Of a stretch of 64,000 bases of DNA, positions 43,831 through 52,769 are shown piece after piece. Position numbers and translations under genes: made by a program. Where the stretch lies: positions 1 through 64,000 of the forward strand of contig NZ_SJOJ01000003.1 in the NCBI RefSeq assembly GCF_004330295.1, in the 5' to 3' direction. The stretch comes from Rahnella victoriana (GTDB taxonomy: Bacteria; Pseudomonadota; Gammaproteobacteria; Enterobacterales; Enterobacteriaceae). Each line of letters starts with the position of its first letter. Position 1 is the first letter of the stretch. The notes below the pieces were generated by a model. It was not told where the DNA came from and did no database searches. It saw nothing but the letters and a program-made list of their open reading frames with translations.

Positions 43831-44978
43831 AGGCGCTCCGCAGCAGCGTCCAGCGTGGCTTCCTGTTTGGCGAAGCACAGCCGGATCAGTTTATGTGGGA
43901 AAGGCGCGGCGCAGAAGACCGACATCGGAATGGCCGCCACGCCAACATGTTCAGTCAGCCAGTGGCAGAATGCAACATCGTCCAGATCGGATACGTCACT
44001 GTAATCGACCAGCAGGAAATAGGTGCCCTGGCTGGGTAACACCTTCAGGCGACTGTTGGCCAGCCCCTGCGCCAGACGGTCGCGTTTGGCCTGATAAAAG
44101 GCCGGTAATTCCTGCCAGTGTTCCGGCGCTTCGCACAGCATATCCGCCAGTGCCAGCTGAACCGGCGTGGTGATGGAGAAGGTCAGATACTGATGAACCT
44201 TGCGCAGTTCGGCGCTGATCACCGCCGGTGCCACGCAGTACCCCACTCGCCAGCCGGTCATGTGATAGGTTTTGCCGAACGATGACACCGCAATGGCGCG
44301 CTGACGCAGTTTGGGATGACGCAGCACGCTGGCGTGGCCTTCGGGGGCAAAACAGATGTGCTCATACACTTCATCGCTCAGCACGAAAATGTGCTTATCC
44401 GCAATGGTCTGCCAGAGCTGTTCAACGTCGCTGTGGCTCCAGACTGTGGCCGACGGATTGTGCGGGGTGTTGATGATCACCAGCTTCGTGCGGTCGGTTA
44501 TCTGATCGGCGAATTCCGCCCAGTTCACCCTGAACTCCGGTGGCTGTAACTGAATACGCTTCATCACGCCGCCCGCCAGTTCTACCGCCGGGGCGTAACA
44601 GTCATAGCTCGGATCGAAAGCAATCACTTCATCGCCTTTCGACACCAGCGCGGTGATGGCGATATACAGCGACTCGGTCGCGCCCGCCGTGATGGTGATG
44701 TCGGTGTTGGCGTCCGGTGCATAGCCGTAAATCTGTTCGGTTTTCGCGGCAATGGCTTCACGAAGCTGCGCGGTGCCGGTCATCGGCGCGTACTGGTTCG
44801 CGCCCTGACTGACGTGATACGCCAGACGGTCACGCAGATAATGCGGACCGTCGAAATCAGGAAAACCCTGCGACAGGTTAATCGCATTGTGTTTCTGCGC
44901 CAGCGCACTCATCTGGGTGAAAATCGTGGTGCCTAATGCAGGGAGCTTACTTTCGGGGATCAATGCTGCTGTGCTCAT
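43818..44978 (-). CDS. ybdL: Methionine/ketomethiobutyrate aminotransferase YbdL
   Basis: 386-residue class I/II PLP aminotransferase. NLSQGFPDFDGP near the start, NTPHNPSATVW and the PLP lysine Lys236 in SSFGKTYHMTGWRVGY identify it as the glutamine transaminase K/YbdL type. It should transaminate 2-keto-4-methylthiobutyrate to methionine, the final step of methionine salvage (MtnE role). It is divergent from mtnB across 208 bases with MetJ boxes. In E. coli ybdL is elsewhere in the genome. Confidence 0.9.
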   Translation of the reverse strand: MSTAALIPESKLPALGTTIFTQMSALAQKHNAINLSQGFPDFDGPHYLRDRLAYHVSQGANQYAPMTGTAQLREAIAAKTEQIYGYAPDANTDITITAGATESLYIAITALVSKGDEVIAFDPSYDCYAPAVELAGGVMKRIQLQPPEFRVNWAEFADQITDRTKLVIINTPHNPSATVWSHSDVEQLWQTIADKHIFVLSDEVYEHICFAPEGHASVLRHPKLRQRAIAVSSFGKTYHMTGWRVGYCVAPAVISAELRKVHQYLTFSITTPVQLALADMLCEAPEHWQELPAFYQAKRDRLAQGLANSRLKVLPSQGTYFLLVDYSDVSDLDDVAFCHWLTEHVGVAAIPMSVFCAAPFPHKLIRLCFAKQEATLDAAAERLCQL

Positions 44979-45076
44979 GGCGGGTCAATACTCCTGGACC
45001 GTTGACCTGACAGGCGTCAGGTGTGCAAATAGCGATGTTGCTCACAATATAACACGATGTTAATATTTGGCAATCG

Positions 45077-45100
45077 AGACGCTTAGATGGCTAAATGCCA
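45077..45100. promoter_or_regulatory. Tandem MetJ boxes between ybdL and mtnB
   Basis: Three contiguous 8-base units AGACGCTT, AGATGGCT and AAATGCCA, against the consensus AGACGTCT (6, 6 and 4 matches). MetJ needs at least two adjacent units. The place between two methionine salvage operons supports the call. Confidence 0.7.
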
Positions 45101-45186
45101 ATTCGGTCTAAGGCACTTAACTTTTTATATATCGCTATTTTCACCCCAAACTCAGTCCCTCAACGCACCGTTTTTTCAGGATAAAA

Positions 45187-45801
45187 ATGACAGAGAATTT
45201 GCAACTGGGCGCGCTGCTGGCGGCCTGTCACTGGATTGGTCAGAAGGGCTGGAGCCCGGCAACGGGCGGCAACATGTCCGTGCGTGAAGGCGATGCCCAT
45301 TGCCTGATCACCGAATCAGGGAAAGACAAAGGATCACTGACCGCAGGCGATTTCCTGCGGGTTGAACTGGAAAGCGGCCTTGCGCCCGACGGCCGACGTC
45401 CTTCAGCGGAAACCGGCCTGCACACCATGCTGTATTCCCGCTATCCTGAAACAGGCGCGGTGCTGCATACCCATTCTGTCAACTCGACGGTGTTATCGCG
45501 GGTAGAACGCAGCGGTGCGCTGGTGCTGGAAGGCTATGAGATGCAGAAATCGCTCAGCGGCCAGACCTCGCACCTTGATCAGGTGGTGATCCCGATTTTC
45601 GACAACAGCCAGGATATTTCCGCGCTGGCGCAGAAGATTATGGCGTCAGCGGAGCACACGCCGTTGCAGTATGGTTTTCTGCTGCGCGGCCACGGGCTGA
45701 CCTGCTGGGGACGGGATGTGGCGGAAGCGCGCCGCCATCTGGAAGGGCTGGAATTCCTGTTCCAGTGTGAACTGCAACGTCGCCTGCTGGAGGCTAAATG
45801 A
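45187..45801 (+). CDS. mtnB: Methylthioribulose-1-phosphate dehydratase
   Basis: 204-residue class II aldolase/adducin-fold enzyme. Zinc ligands include His94 and His96 in VLHTHSVNS, with a further His in [19 protein letters not shown] is the phosphate-binding start. It dehydrates 5-methylthioribulose 1-phosphate. AGGATAAAA precedes the ATG; the stop overlaps mtnC (ATGA). Confidence 0.93.
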   Translation: MTENLQLGALLAACHWIGQKGWSPATGGNMSVREGDAHCLITESGKDKGSLTAGDFLRVELESGLAPDGRRPSAETGLHTMLYSRYPETGAVLHTHSVNSTVLSRVERSGALVLEGYEMQKSLSGQTSHLDQVVIPIFDNSQDISALAQKIMASAEHTPLQYGFLLRGHGLTCWGRDVAEARRHLEGLEFLFQCELQRRLLEAK

Positions 45802-46484
45802 TCCGCGCCATTATCACTGATATTGAAGGCACCACCACGGATATCCGTTTTGTGCATCAGGTGTTATTCCCCTATGCCCGTCAGCGTCTCGCCGATTTCC
45901 TGCGCCATGAGCATGAGCAGCCTGACGTCGCGGCGGCGCTGGCGGCCCTGCGCACTGAAATCGACCGGCCACAGGCCAGCGTCGAGGCACTCATCGAACA
46001 GCTCTTTACCTACATGGACAACGACGTGAAATCGACGGCGCTGAAAGTGTTGCAGGGCATCATCTGGCGTACCGGCTATGAGAACGGCGATTTTCGCGGG
46101 CATCTGTATCCCGACGTCGCGCCGCAACTGGAAGCGTGGAAAGCGGAAGGTCTGCAACTGTGCGTCTATTCCTCGGGGTCGGTGGATGCGCAAAAACTGC
46201 TGTTCGGCTACAGCGATGCGGGCGATGTAACGCCGTTGTTCAGCGGCTATTTCGATACCCGCGTCGGGGCCAAGCGTGAAACGGAGTCGTATCAGAACAT
46301 CGCTGAACAACTGATATTGCCGCCGCAGGATTTACTGTTTTTATCGGACATCCGTCAGGAGCTGGACGCCGCGCGCTTAGCGGGCTGGCATACCTGTCAG
46401 CTGATCCGCGATGACGCTGACGAGCTCAGCGATCACCTGCAAGTTAATCGTTTTGATCAGATAGCCTTAGAAACATTCTTATAA
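45798..46484 (+). CDS. mtnC: Enolase-phosphatase E1
   Basis: 228-residue HAD-family enzyme. The first motif is DIEGTTTDI (the second catalytic Asp replaced by Glu, as is normal in MtnC), [15 protein letters not shown] is motif II, and [14 protein letters not shown] is motif IV. It both enolises and dephosphorylates 2,3-diketo-5-methylthiopentyl-1-phosphate. Lies between mtnB (overlap) and mtnD (11-base gap). Confidence 0.94.
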   Translation: MIRAIITDIEGTTTDIRFVHQVLFPYARQRLADFLRHEHEQPDVAAALAALRTEIDRPQASVEALIEQLFTYMDNDVKSTALKVLQGIIWRTGYENGDFRGHLYPDVAPQLEAWKAEGLQLCVYSSGSVDAQKLLFGYSDAGDVTPLFSGYFDTRVGAKRETESYQNIAEQLILPPQDLLFLSDIRQELDAARLAGWHTCQLIRDDADELSDHLQVNRFDQIALETFL

Positions 46485-46495
46485 GAGGGTTGACC

Positions 46496-47041
46496 ATGAG
46501 TGCATTAACAATTTTTAGTGACCAGGATCCTTCCGCACCGGTGTGGGAAAGCCGCGACGGCGACGCGATCGCCGCCGAACTGAGCAAAATTGATGTGCGT
46601 TTCGAACGCTGGCAGGCCGACCGCGATTTAGGCGCGAACCCGCAGCCGCAGGACGTCATTGCCGCCTATCAGCATGAAATCGACAAACTGGTCGAAGAGA
46701 AGGGCTACCAGAGCTGGGACGTGATCAGCATGCGTCCGGACAACGAACAACGCGAGGTGCTGCGCACTAAATTCCTCTCCGAACATACGCACGGTGAAGA
46801 CGAAGTGCGTTTCTTCGTCGAAGGCGTAGGGTTGTTTTGTCTGCACCTGAACGGCAAGATTTTCCAGATCCTGTGCGAGAAAAACGATCTGATTTCCGTA
46901 CCGGCCAACACCCGCCACTGGTTTGATATGGGCGGCTCTCCGTCATTCACCGCGATCCGCGTTTTCGATAATCCGGAAGGGTGGGTGGCGCATTTCACCG
47001 GCGACACGATTGCCGATGTGTACCCGAGGATGGGTGAATAA
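46496..47041 (+). CDS. mtnD: Acireductone dioxygenase
   Basis: 181-residue cupin. Metal ligands His97, His99 and Glu103 ([15 protein letters not shown]) and His141 (TRHWFDMG) are all present. With iron it makes formate and ketomethiobutyrate, the salvage product used by YbdL; with nickel it makes an off-pathway product. I use the ATG at 46496 after AAGAGGGTTG, not the TTG two codons earlier. A terminator follows at 47062. Confidence 0.94.
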   Translation: MSALTIFSDQDPSAPVWESRDGDAIAAELSKIDVRFERWQADRDLGANPQPQDVIAAYQHEIDKLVEEKGYQSWDVISMRPDNEQREVLRTKFLSEHTHGEDEVRFFVEGVGLFCLHLNGKIFQILCEKNDLISVPANTRHWFDMGGSPSFTAIRVFDNPEGWVAHFTGDTIADVYPRMGE

Positions 47042-47061
47042 GGTTTGCATACTGCAGAAAC

Positions 47062-47089
47062 AAAAAAACCACCAGAAGGTGGTTTTTTT
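47062..47089 (+). terminator. Rho-independent terminator after mtnD
   Basis: AACCACC / GGTGGTT stem with an AGAA loop, flanked by an A-run and a T-run. Confidence 0.9.
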
Positions 47090-47366
47090 GTGCTGGTCAG
47101 GTTAGCGGCCTTTCCAGCGGGCTTCGTTACTGATGTAACGCAAGCGCAGACTAGCGGGAGGGATAGTCTACTTTTTGAACTTATTTGTCAAGGACCCAGG
47201 CAATGCGTGTATGATGACTCCGGGCCTTTACGCCGTCTTAGCAAACGGGCACCGGTTTCAGGAAAGGATGTCCAACGACCGTCAACGCAGGCGCAGACTA
47301 GCGCTTGTTTTCACGGAGATATCACCGGTGGTGTTGACGTGAAGCGGTCTTTGCAAGGACCGCACA
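47090..47366 (+). promoter_or_regulatory. Leader/promoter region of a possible small gene
   Basis: 277 bases between the mtnD terminator and the small frame at 47367. It carries a 20-base direct repeat with one mismatch (AACGCAAGCGCAGACTAGCG at 47137-47156, again at 47284-47303) and a possible -10 TATGAT at 47210-47215 with TTGTCA 19 bases before it. Several short inverted repeats suggest a structured leader of about 150 bases. Function unknown. Confidence 0.4.
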
Positions 47367-47486
47367 ATGAAACGGTACATCTGTATCTTTATCGTTGTCA
47401 CCGGAGCGGCAATGTTTCAGGGAAAAGGAAGTTGGAGTATCTCCAATAATTCTCTCTCTGTAACAATTGACGCATCGGGCAAGTAA
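47367..47486 (+). CDS. Possible 39-residue small membrane or exported peptide
   Basis: A short frame with a good AAGGA ribosome site seven bases before the ATG and a perfect terminator hairpin starting four bases after its stop. The peptide has MKRYICIFIVVTGAAMF, a basic start then a hydrophobic stretch like a single membrane helix or signal, followed by a polar half ending in TIDASGK. I recognise no family. A long leader, a duplicated motif and its own terminator are typical of regulated small-protein or type I toxin transcripts, but no antisense RNA is demonstrated. It could also be a non-coding RNA with a chance frame. Confidence 0.4.
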   Translation: MKRYICIFIVVTGAAMFQGKGSWSISNNSLSVTIDASGK

Positions 47487-47489
47487 GCC

Positions 47490-47519
47490 AGAAAGCCGTC
47501 CCGCGAGGGACGGCTTTCT
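47490..47519. terminator. Strong hairpin after the small frame
   Basis: Perfect 13-bp stem AGAAAGCCGTCCC / GGGACGGCTTTCT with a GCGA loop, then TT. It separates the small transcript from the convergent lipoprotein operon. Confidence 0.85.
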
Positions 47520-47527
47520 TTAGGCCT

Positions 47528-48187
47528 TTAACGCATTGCCTGCTTACCATAATTCGGTGAGCGTGGGCCGTACAGCAGGCCGTCGGTCTGAGATGCGCTC
47601 AGCAGACGGTAGCTGGTGAGCCCGGCGATATCATGACCTTTGTCGGACATCGTGCTGGAGATTTGCTTCACCGCAGCCTGAACCAGCATGCCGATGATCC
47701 CGCCGTTGTTGTTGTCATTTTCGCTGTCAGAGGCAGTGGCGTTACCTGTCCACAGCACTTTACCATTGCGTAAATCCACCAGTTTGGCATTAGCGGTCAC
47801 ACGGGTTTCACTGGAAACCACCATGTAAGTGCTGCCGTAGCTGGTGATATCAATGTAAAGCGCGGCATCCGCACCGAAAATTTCACGCAGTTTTGCGGCG
47901 CTGACTGCACGGATATCTTCCGCACCGGTTATGCCGTTCTGCTTGAAAGTTTCCTCAACCACAGCCACCGGGAAGACATAGAAGCCGTCTTCTGCCAGCG
48001 GTGCCGTCACGGTGGAAAGCATGCTGTGGCTGGCGTTCACATCCGGTGAATGGTTCACCGGCGGCAGCACCAGAATCGACCGCGGCTTGCTCTCTTTAAA
48101 CGCCGTGTAATCGTAAGACGCTTTTTTCGCACAGCCTGTCAGCAGCAACGTCAGCACCATACCGGTCAGCAGGAATAAACGTTTCAT
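47528..48187 (-). CDS. GNA1162-type lipoprotein (DUF799)
   Basis: 219-residue lipoprotein (signal peptide with LLLTGC, Cys19). The mature part contains KPRSILVLPPVNHSPDV and AALYIDITSYGSTY, typical of the GNA1162/DUF799 family whose fold resembles TolB/CsgG-like domains. Last gene of a three-lipoprotein operon with a DUF4810 protein and a CsgG-family protein; a joint envelope complex is likely, role unknown. Starts four bases inside the previous gene (ATGA). Confidence 0.83.
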   Translation of the reverse strand: MKRLFLLTGMVLTLLLTGCAKKASYDYTAFKESKPRSILVLPPVNHSPDVNASHSMLSTVTAPLAEDGFYVFPVAVVEETFKQNGITGAEDIRAVSAAKLREIFGADAALYIDITSYGSTYMVVSSETRVTANAKLVDLRNGKVLWTGNATASDSENDNNNGGIIGMLVQAAVKQISSTMSDKGHDIAGLTSYRLLSASQTDGLLYGPRSPNYGKQAMR

Positions 48188-48561
48188 TTAACTCTCCCTT
48201 TATTTTTCAGCAGGAAATCCATGTAGGTTGCTGACTCCGGAAATAAACTTTTCTCCGTATTGAATTCCTGGAATGCCAGATCGGTATGACCGGTATTGGC
48301 ATAAAGTAATCCGAGTTGCGCGTGCAGGCCAGGGGGAACGGCTTTACCGGTGGCGCGGGATTTTTCAATCGACTCTTTCAGTGACGCGATTTGCTCTTCC
48401 GGTCCGACTTTGTCGCCCTGATAATACTGGTAAACGGTCTTCTGATAGTTATCCCAGTTATATAATGATTTATCAGCCTGTTTTGCGCAGCCCGCTAATA
48501 ATAACGCTAAGGTAACAAAGCCGACTTTTATCACGGCACTTCGGTTTTTACATAATATCAT
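48184..48561 (-). CDS. DUF4810 lipoprotein
   Basis: 125-residue lipoprotein with the lipobox LLAGC (Cys25) after a somewhat long n-region, and a mature part with TPR-like helices (LHAQLGLLYANTGHTDLAFQEF). The DUF4810 family is found between CsgG-like and DUF799 genes, as here. A shorter GTG start (at residue 10 or 13) would give a more usual signal peptide and cannot be excluded. Confidence 0.8.
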   Translation of the reverse strand: MILCKNRSAVIKVGFVTLALLLAGCAKQADKSLYNWDNYQKTVYQYYQGDKVGPEEQIASLKESIEKSRATGKAVPPGLHAQLGLLYANTGHTDLAFQEFNTEKSLFPESATYMDFLLKNKGRVK

Positions 48562-48579
48562 TTCAGAATATCCGTATGA

Positions 48580-49251
48580 TTAATTAGCCGGACGCCATGC
48601 GCCGCTTTCGATTCCATTCACCAGATTATTCACCGCTTCGCGGATCGCTAAATCCAGCACTTTACCGTTTAACGTGGAGTCATAACTGGCGGTGCCGCCG
48701 AAACCAATAATTTCGCGGTTGGACAGGGAGTATTCGCCTGCGCCCTGAGAGGAATACACCACTTCAGAGGTCTGGACGTTGACCACATTCAGGCTGACTT
48801 TGGCATACGCGATTTGCTGCTTACCGCGGCCGAGGATGCCCCACAGCTGGTTGTCGCCGACTTCTTTACGGCCAAATTCAGTCACATCACCGGTAATGAC
48901 GTAGTTAGCCCCTTTCAGCGTTTGTGCCTGCCCTTTAATTCCGGCTTCTTCTTTAATTTCCGCCATATTCGTGCGGTCTAATACATTAAAGCGGCCAGTT
49001 TGTTGCAGGTCGGTAACCAGAATGGTTTTAGACTGATTGCCCAGACGATCAACGCCGTCGGAGAAAATACCACTCATATAGCTGGAGCGGTTATCGAATT
49101 TACCGACAGAAATCGGACTGCGGGGGCCGTTATATTGCGTGTTATAAGAAGCGACTTTCTGAACTTCTACCGTACGGGATGATTCTGTCGCGCACCCTGA
49201 TAATGTGCCTGCCGCAATCATGGCCGACAAAATGAAAACTGATTTCCTCAT
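48580..49251 (-). CDS. CsgG-family lipoprotein
   Basis: 223-residue lipoprotein (LSGC, Cys20) of the CsgG/HfaB family: SPISVGKFDNRS, TDLQQTGRFNVLDRTNMAEIKEE and NYVITGDVTEFGRK are the conserved parts. CsgG itself forms the curli secretion pore, but no curli subunit or CsgE/F gene is present and the two partners differ, so this is a separate system. First gene of the operon; 18 bases to the next. Confidence 0.85.
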   Translation of the reverse strand: MRKSVFILSAMIAAGTLSGCATESSRTVEVQKVASYNTQYNGPRSPISVGKFDNRSSYMSGIFSDGVDRLGNQSKTILVTDLQQTGRFNVLDRTNMAEIKEEAGIKGQAQTLKGANYVITGDVTEFGRKEVGDNQLWGILGRGKQQIAYAKVSLNVVNVQTSEVVYSSQGAGEYSLSNREIIGFGGTASYDSTLNGKVLDLAIREAVNNLVNGIESGAWRPAN

Positions 49252-49562
49252 GTTACTATTCCTTGTCCATTTAATGTCTTATTAACGGGCAAAAGCAGCC
49301 CGCGCCAAATTTAATTAATTTGGTTTAATATCGTTCCAATAGGTTGAAGCGGATATTTCACTTAAAAACGATGAATTATCTCAATAGCCATTTTTATTCT
49401 TTTCAGTCACGGAATACCGGCTCTGAAAGAGAATAAAATTTAAAATTGGCTAAGAATAATCCTAACAGATATTGCTTTTCGATTTCCTTACATTTTTGGG
49501 ATTTTCTTATCATCAGCTCAAAAAAACAGCGCCCGCAGGCGCCGCATTATTGACCGGAGGGA
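49252..49562. other. AT-rich intergenic region csgG-like gene / mtnA
   Basis: 311 bases, very AT-rich over 49290-49520, holding the promoter of the lipoprotein operon (not defined by me) and at its right end the mtnA terminator. No gene seen. Confidence 0.5.
49520..49542 (-). terminator. Terminator of mtnA
   Basis: On the minus strand GCGCC-TGCG-GGCGC followed by TGTTTTTTT, about 20 bases after the mtnA stop. Confidence 0.75.
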
Positions 49563-50591
49563 TCACTGTAAGGCTTGCCGGAAAATACCCCCGCGTACCT
49601 GATCCGGTGTCACTACCCCCACATCCAGCACCCATCCGCTGATCAGTTCTGCCGGGGTGACGTCAAATGCCGGGTTGTAAACCTGTGCATCAGCCGGTGC
49701 CCATTGTACGGATCCGAAACTGCCGGAAACGCCGGTAACTTCAGCCGCCGCGCGCTGTTCGATGGGGATCGCCGCGCCGTCAGGGCAGTGCGGATCGTGC
49801 GTGGTATGCGGCGCGGCCACGTAGAACGGGATGCCGTGATATTTCGCCAGCACGGCCAGACTGTAGGTGCCGATTTTGTTGGCCACATCACCGTTGGCGG
49901 CAATGCGGTCGGCACCGACCCAGATGGCATCGACCTGTTTTTGCGCCATCAGGCTGGCGGCCATCGAATCACAAATCAGCTGATAAGGAATGCCCAGCTC
50001 GCCGAGTTCCCAGGCGGTGAGACGCCCGCCCTGTAACAGCGGACGGGTTTCATCTACCCACACCTGCGCGACATGGCCCTGTTCATGCGCAAGGCGGATC
50101 ACGCCGATTGCCGTACCAACACCGGCTGTCGCCAGCCCGCCGGTGTTGCAATGAGTAAGCAAACGGCTGCCGGGCGAGACCAGTGTCGCGCCGTGCGCGG
50201 CAATGCTGTCACATAAGGCGCGGTCTTCCTCGACCAGTCGCAAGGCTTCTTCTGCCGCCGCTTTCACGTAATCAGTGTGCTGCAACGCGGCTTTCATACG
50301 GTCGAGATTGTTCATCAGGTTGACTGCCGTCGGGCGTGAAGCGCGCAGTGTTTCCAGCGCGTGATGCAGTTGATCCGGGGTCATACCCTGTCCGGCCAGC
50401 AGGGCCAGCAGCAGGCTGGCGGACAAACCAATCAGCGGCGCACCACGCACGCGCAGGGTGCGGATGTGATCCACCAGTTCGCTGACGTCGCGGCATTCAC
50501 GCCAGTCAGCGCGTTGCGGCAGGGCTTGCTGGTCGAGGATCCACAGCTGATTTTCACGAATACGTAAACTGGTGGTTGTGAGGTTTTGCAT
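49563..50591 (-). CDS. mtnA: Methylthioribose-1-phosphate isomerase
   Basis: 342 residues. The active-site cysteine is Cys148 in [19 protein letters not shown], and the Asp is in [20 protein letters not shown]. It converts 5-methylthioribose 1-phosphate to the ribulose form, the substrate of MtnB. It is divergent from mtnK over 116 bases carrying MetJ boxes. Confidence 0.95.
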   Translation of the reverse strand: MQNLTTTSLRIRENQLWILDQQALPQRADWRECRDVSELVDHIRTLRVRGAPLIGLSASLLLALLAGQGMTPDQLHHALETLRASRPTAVNLMNNLDRMKAALQHTDYVKAAAEEALRLVEEDRALCDSIAAHGATLVSPGSRLLTHCNTGGLATAGVGTAIGVIRLAHEQGHVAQVWVDETRPLLQGGRLTAWELGELGIPYQLICDSMAASLMAQKQVDAIWVGADRIAANGDVANKIGTYSLAVLAKYHGIPFYVAAPHTTHDPHCPDGAAIPIEQRAAAEVTGVSGSFGSVQWAPADAQVYNPAFDVTPAELISGWVLDVGVVTPDQVRGGIFRQALQ

Positions 50592-50660
50592 TGTTGGTTA
50601 AATCCTTGTTGCCCGGTTGCATCTGGTCACTTATTCTGCCAACATGCGTAACGGATGTAT

Positions 50661-50684
50661 AGACGTCTAAACGCTTTAAAGGCT
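50661..50684. promoter_or_regulatory. Tandem MetJ boxes between mtnA and mtnK
   Basis: AGACGTCT (a perfect met box), then AAACGCTT and TAAAGGCT directly adjoining, in the gap between the two divergent salvage genes. Confidence 0.85.
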
Positions 50685-50707
50685 AAAAAAGAATTCGAGA
50701 GGTCAGG

Positions 50708-51907
50708 ATGTCGCGCTACTACACGTTTACCGCTGAAGATGCCGTTGAATATGCCCGCCAGTTTGGCGGTGTGGCGGATCCGCAATCTCTGGTGACGGCC
50801 GATGAAATCGGTGACGGAAACCTGAATCTGGTGTTTAAGATCCGTGATACCACGGGCAAAAGCCGGGTGATTGTGAAACAGGCGCTGCCTTACGTGCGTT
50901 GCGTGGGTGAATCCTGGCCGCTGACGTTAGACCGGGCGCGCATCGAAGCCGAAACCCTGATTATTCACGGCCAGCATTGCCCGCAGCATACGGTGACGGT
51001 GTTGCATCATGATGCGGAACTGGCGGTGATGGTGCAGGAAGATCTGTCGGATCATCACATCTGGCGCAGTGAACTGGTGCAGGGAAAATATTACCCGCAG
51101 GCGTGCGCGCAGCTGGGTGAATATCTGGCGCAGACGCTGTTCCATACTTCTGATTTCTGCCAGAACGCGCAGGTCAAAAAAGCCGAAGTCGCGCGTTTCA
51201 CCAACCCGGAATTGTGTCAGATCACCGAAGATCTGTTCTTCACCGATCCGTATGTCGATCACGAGCGCAATAATTTTGACGCCATTTTGCAGCCGGAAGT
51301 GAACGCGCTGCGCGAAGATAAACCGCTGCGTCTGGCGGTCGCCGCGCTGAAACATCGTTTCCTGAGCAAGGCCGAAGCGTTACTGCACGGCGATATTCAC
51401 AGCGGGTCGATTTTTGTGGCCGAAGACAAACTGAAAGCCATCGACGCAGAATTCGGGTATTACGGCCCGATGGGCTTTGATCCCGGTTCTGCCCTCGGCA
51501 ATCTTCTGCTGAACTACTGCGGTCTGCCGGGGCTGGTCGGCGTGCGTGAGGCGGCGGACGGACGTGAACAGCGTCTGAAGGATGTCCGTGATCTGTGGCT
51601 GAGTTTCTCAGAGCGTTTCCTGCAACTGGCGCGGGATAAATCACAGGATCCGACGCTGGCGGAGCCGGGCTATGCGGAAGTCTTTCTGCAGGACGTCTGG
51701 CACGATGCCGTCGGCTACTGCGGCGCGGAGCTGATCCGCCGCACCATCGGGCTGGCGCACGTAGCCGATCTCGATACCATTAAAGATGCGGCGATGCGCG
51801 CAGACTGCCAGCGTCATGCGCTGAGTCTCGGCCAAAAACTGATCCTCACTGCACAACAAATCGGCGATGTGGAGTCACTTATTGCGCGGATCCGTCAGTT
51901 CAGCTAA
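50708..51907 (+). CDS. mtnK: S-methyl-5-thioribose kinase
   Basis: 399-residue aminoglycoside-phosphotransferase-fold kinase. [14 protein letters not shown] is the glycine-rich loop, [13 protein letters not shown] carries the catalytic Asp, and [17 protein letters not shown] is the metal-binding DFG-like segment. It phosphorylates methylthioribose, the entry step to the MtnABCD pathway. GAGAGGTCAGG precedes the ATG. Confidence 0.95.
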   Translation: MSRYYTFTAEDAVEYARQFGGVADPQSLVTADEIGDGNLNLVFKIRDTTGKSRVIVKQALPYVRCVGESWPLTLDRARIEAETLIIHGQHCPQHTVTVLHHDAELAVMVQEDLSDHHIWRSELVQGKYYPQACAQLGEYLAQTLFHTSDFCQNAQVKKAEVARFTNPELCQITEDLFFTDPYVDHERNNFDAILQPEVNALREDKPLRLAVAALKHRFLSKAEALLHGDIHSGSIFVAEDKLKAIDAEFGYYGPMGFDPGSALGNLLLNYCGLPGLVGVREAADGREQRLKDVRDLWLSFSERFLQLARDKSQDPTLAEPGYAEVFLQDVWHDAVGYCGAELIRRTIGLAHVADLDTIKDAAMRADCQRHALSLGQKLILTAQQIGDVESLIARIRQFS

Positions 51908-52002
51908 TCCTGTAAGTTTCTTGTATAATGCCCGCCTTCGAGGTGCGTAGGGGTAAACCCGGTGGCATTTCCTCGGTTTACTTTTAACAGGAATACAGAA
52001 TT
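51908..52002 (+). promoter_or_regulatory. Promoter and leader of the yehS-like gene
   Basis: Consensus TATAAT at 51924-51929, 17 bases after the mtnK stop region, without a good -35. The predicted leader contains a hairpin GTAAACC (51953-51959) / GGTTTAC (51975-51981). Confidence 0.5.
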
Positions 52003-52473
52003 ATGATGCATAACCATGTCTTACGCAGCGTGCGCTACATGTTGGATTTAAGCGAAGGCCAGCTGATCGAGATCCTTAAAACCACAGGTACGCCTGTCAG
52101 CCCTGAAGTGATGTCCCGCTATCTGAAAAAAGAAGATGAAGAAGGGTATATGGAAGTGCCGGACGAAGTGATGGCGAACTTCCTGAATGGCCTGATCACC
52201 TTTAAACGCGGTAAAGACGATCGCTTCCCGGCACCGGAAGTAGAAAAGCGCCTGACCAACAACATCATGCTGAAAAAACTGCGCGTGGCGTTTGAGCTGA
52301 AAACCGAAGACATGATTTCTGTCCTGACTGCCGCTGATTTCAAAGTGTCCGAAGGCGAACTGAGCGCGTTCTTCCGCAAAGAAGGCCACAAAAACTACCG
52401 TCCGTGCGGCGATCAGGTGATGCGTTATTTCCTGAAAGGGCTGACGGCGAAAGTCCGTCCGAAAAAAGGCTAA
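52003..52473 (+). CDS. yehS: DUF1456 family protein, YehS-like
   Basis: 156 residues, the same length as E. coli YehS. It is made of two similar halves of about 75 residues: the first around VLRSVRYMLDLSEGQLIEIL, the second around MLKKLRVAFELKTEDMISVL, each ending in an FLNGLI/FLKGL helix. No biochemical role is known. It is a monocistronic gene with its own promoter and terminator. Confidence 0.88.
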   Translation: MMHNHVLRSVRYMLDLSEGQLIEILKTTGTPVSPEVMSRYLKKEDEEGYMEVPDEVMANFLNGLITFKRGKDDRFPAPEVEKRLTNNIMLKKLRVAFELKTEDMISVLTAADFKVSEGELSAFFRKEGHKNYRPCGDQVMRYFLKGLTAKVRPKKG

Positions 52474-52532
52474 GCTATTAAATATTCGCCAGCTTAATAT
52501 ATCTGATGGCGTGTATTAGAAATAATAATAAG

Positions 52533-52565
52533 CGGGGTGCTTTTATGAAAAAAGCGCCCCGTTTT
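52533..52565 (+). terminator. Terminator after yehS
   Basis: 12-bp stem CGGGGTGCTTTT / AAAAGCGCCCCG (one G-T pair), then TTTT. Confidence 0.85.
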
Positions 52566-52635
52566 ACGTTTATTGGTTTTCCAGTGATGTAATTTCGTTA
52601 TTACAGTTTTACTTCACGTTTCCCCGCTTTTATTT

Positions 52636-52665
52636 TTGACAGATTATTCCTCCGGAAACTATCTT
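52636..52665 (+). promoter_or_regulatory. Candidate promoter of the porin gene
   Basis: TTGACA (52636-52641), 18 bases, TATCTT (52660-52665). The -35 is perfect and the -10 moderate. The leader would be about 100 bases and AT-rich. Confidence 0.4.
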
Positions 52666-52769
52666 CTGTTCTCATTATGAAACCTCTGGGCAGTATTTTA
52701 ATAAAAATGAAATAACACCGTTTATTTTAAAACGGCGAATTTAATTTGTATTGAAAGGACATCTTAATT

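Noticed and set aside
47045-47449. 134-codon open frame across the gap after mtnD
   Set aside because: It runs straight through the mtnD terminator and the direct repeat, has no ribosome site and no recognisable protein pattern.
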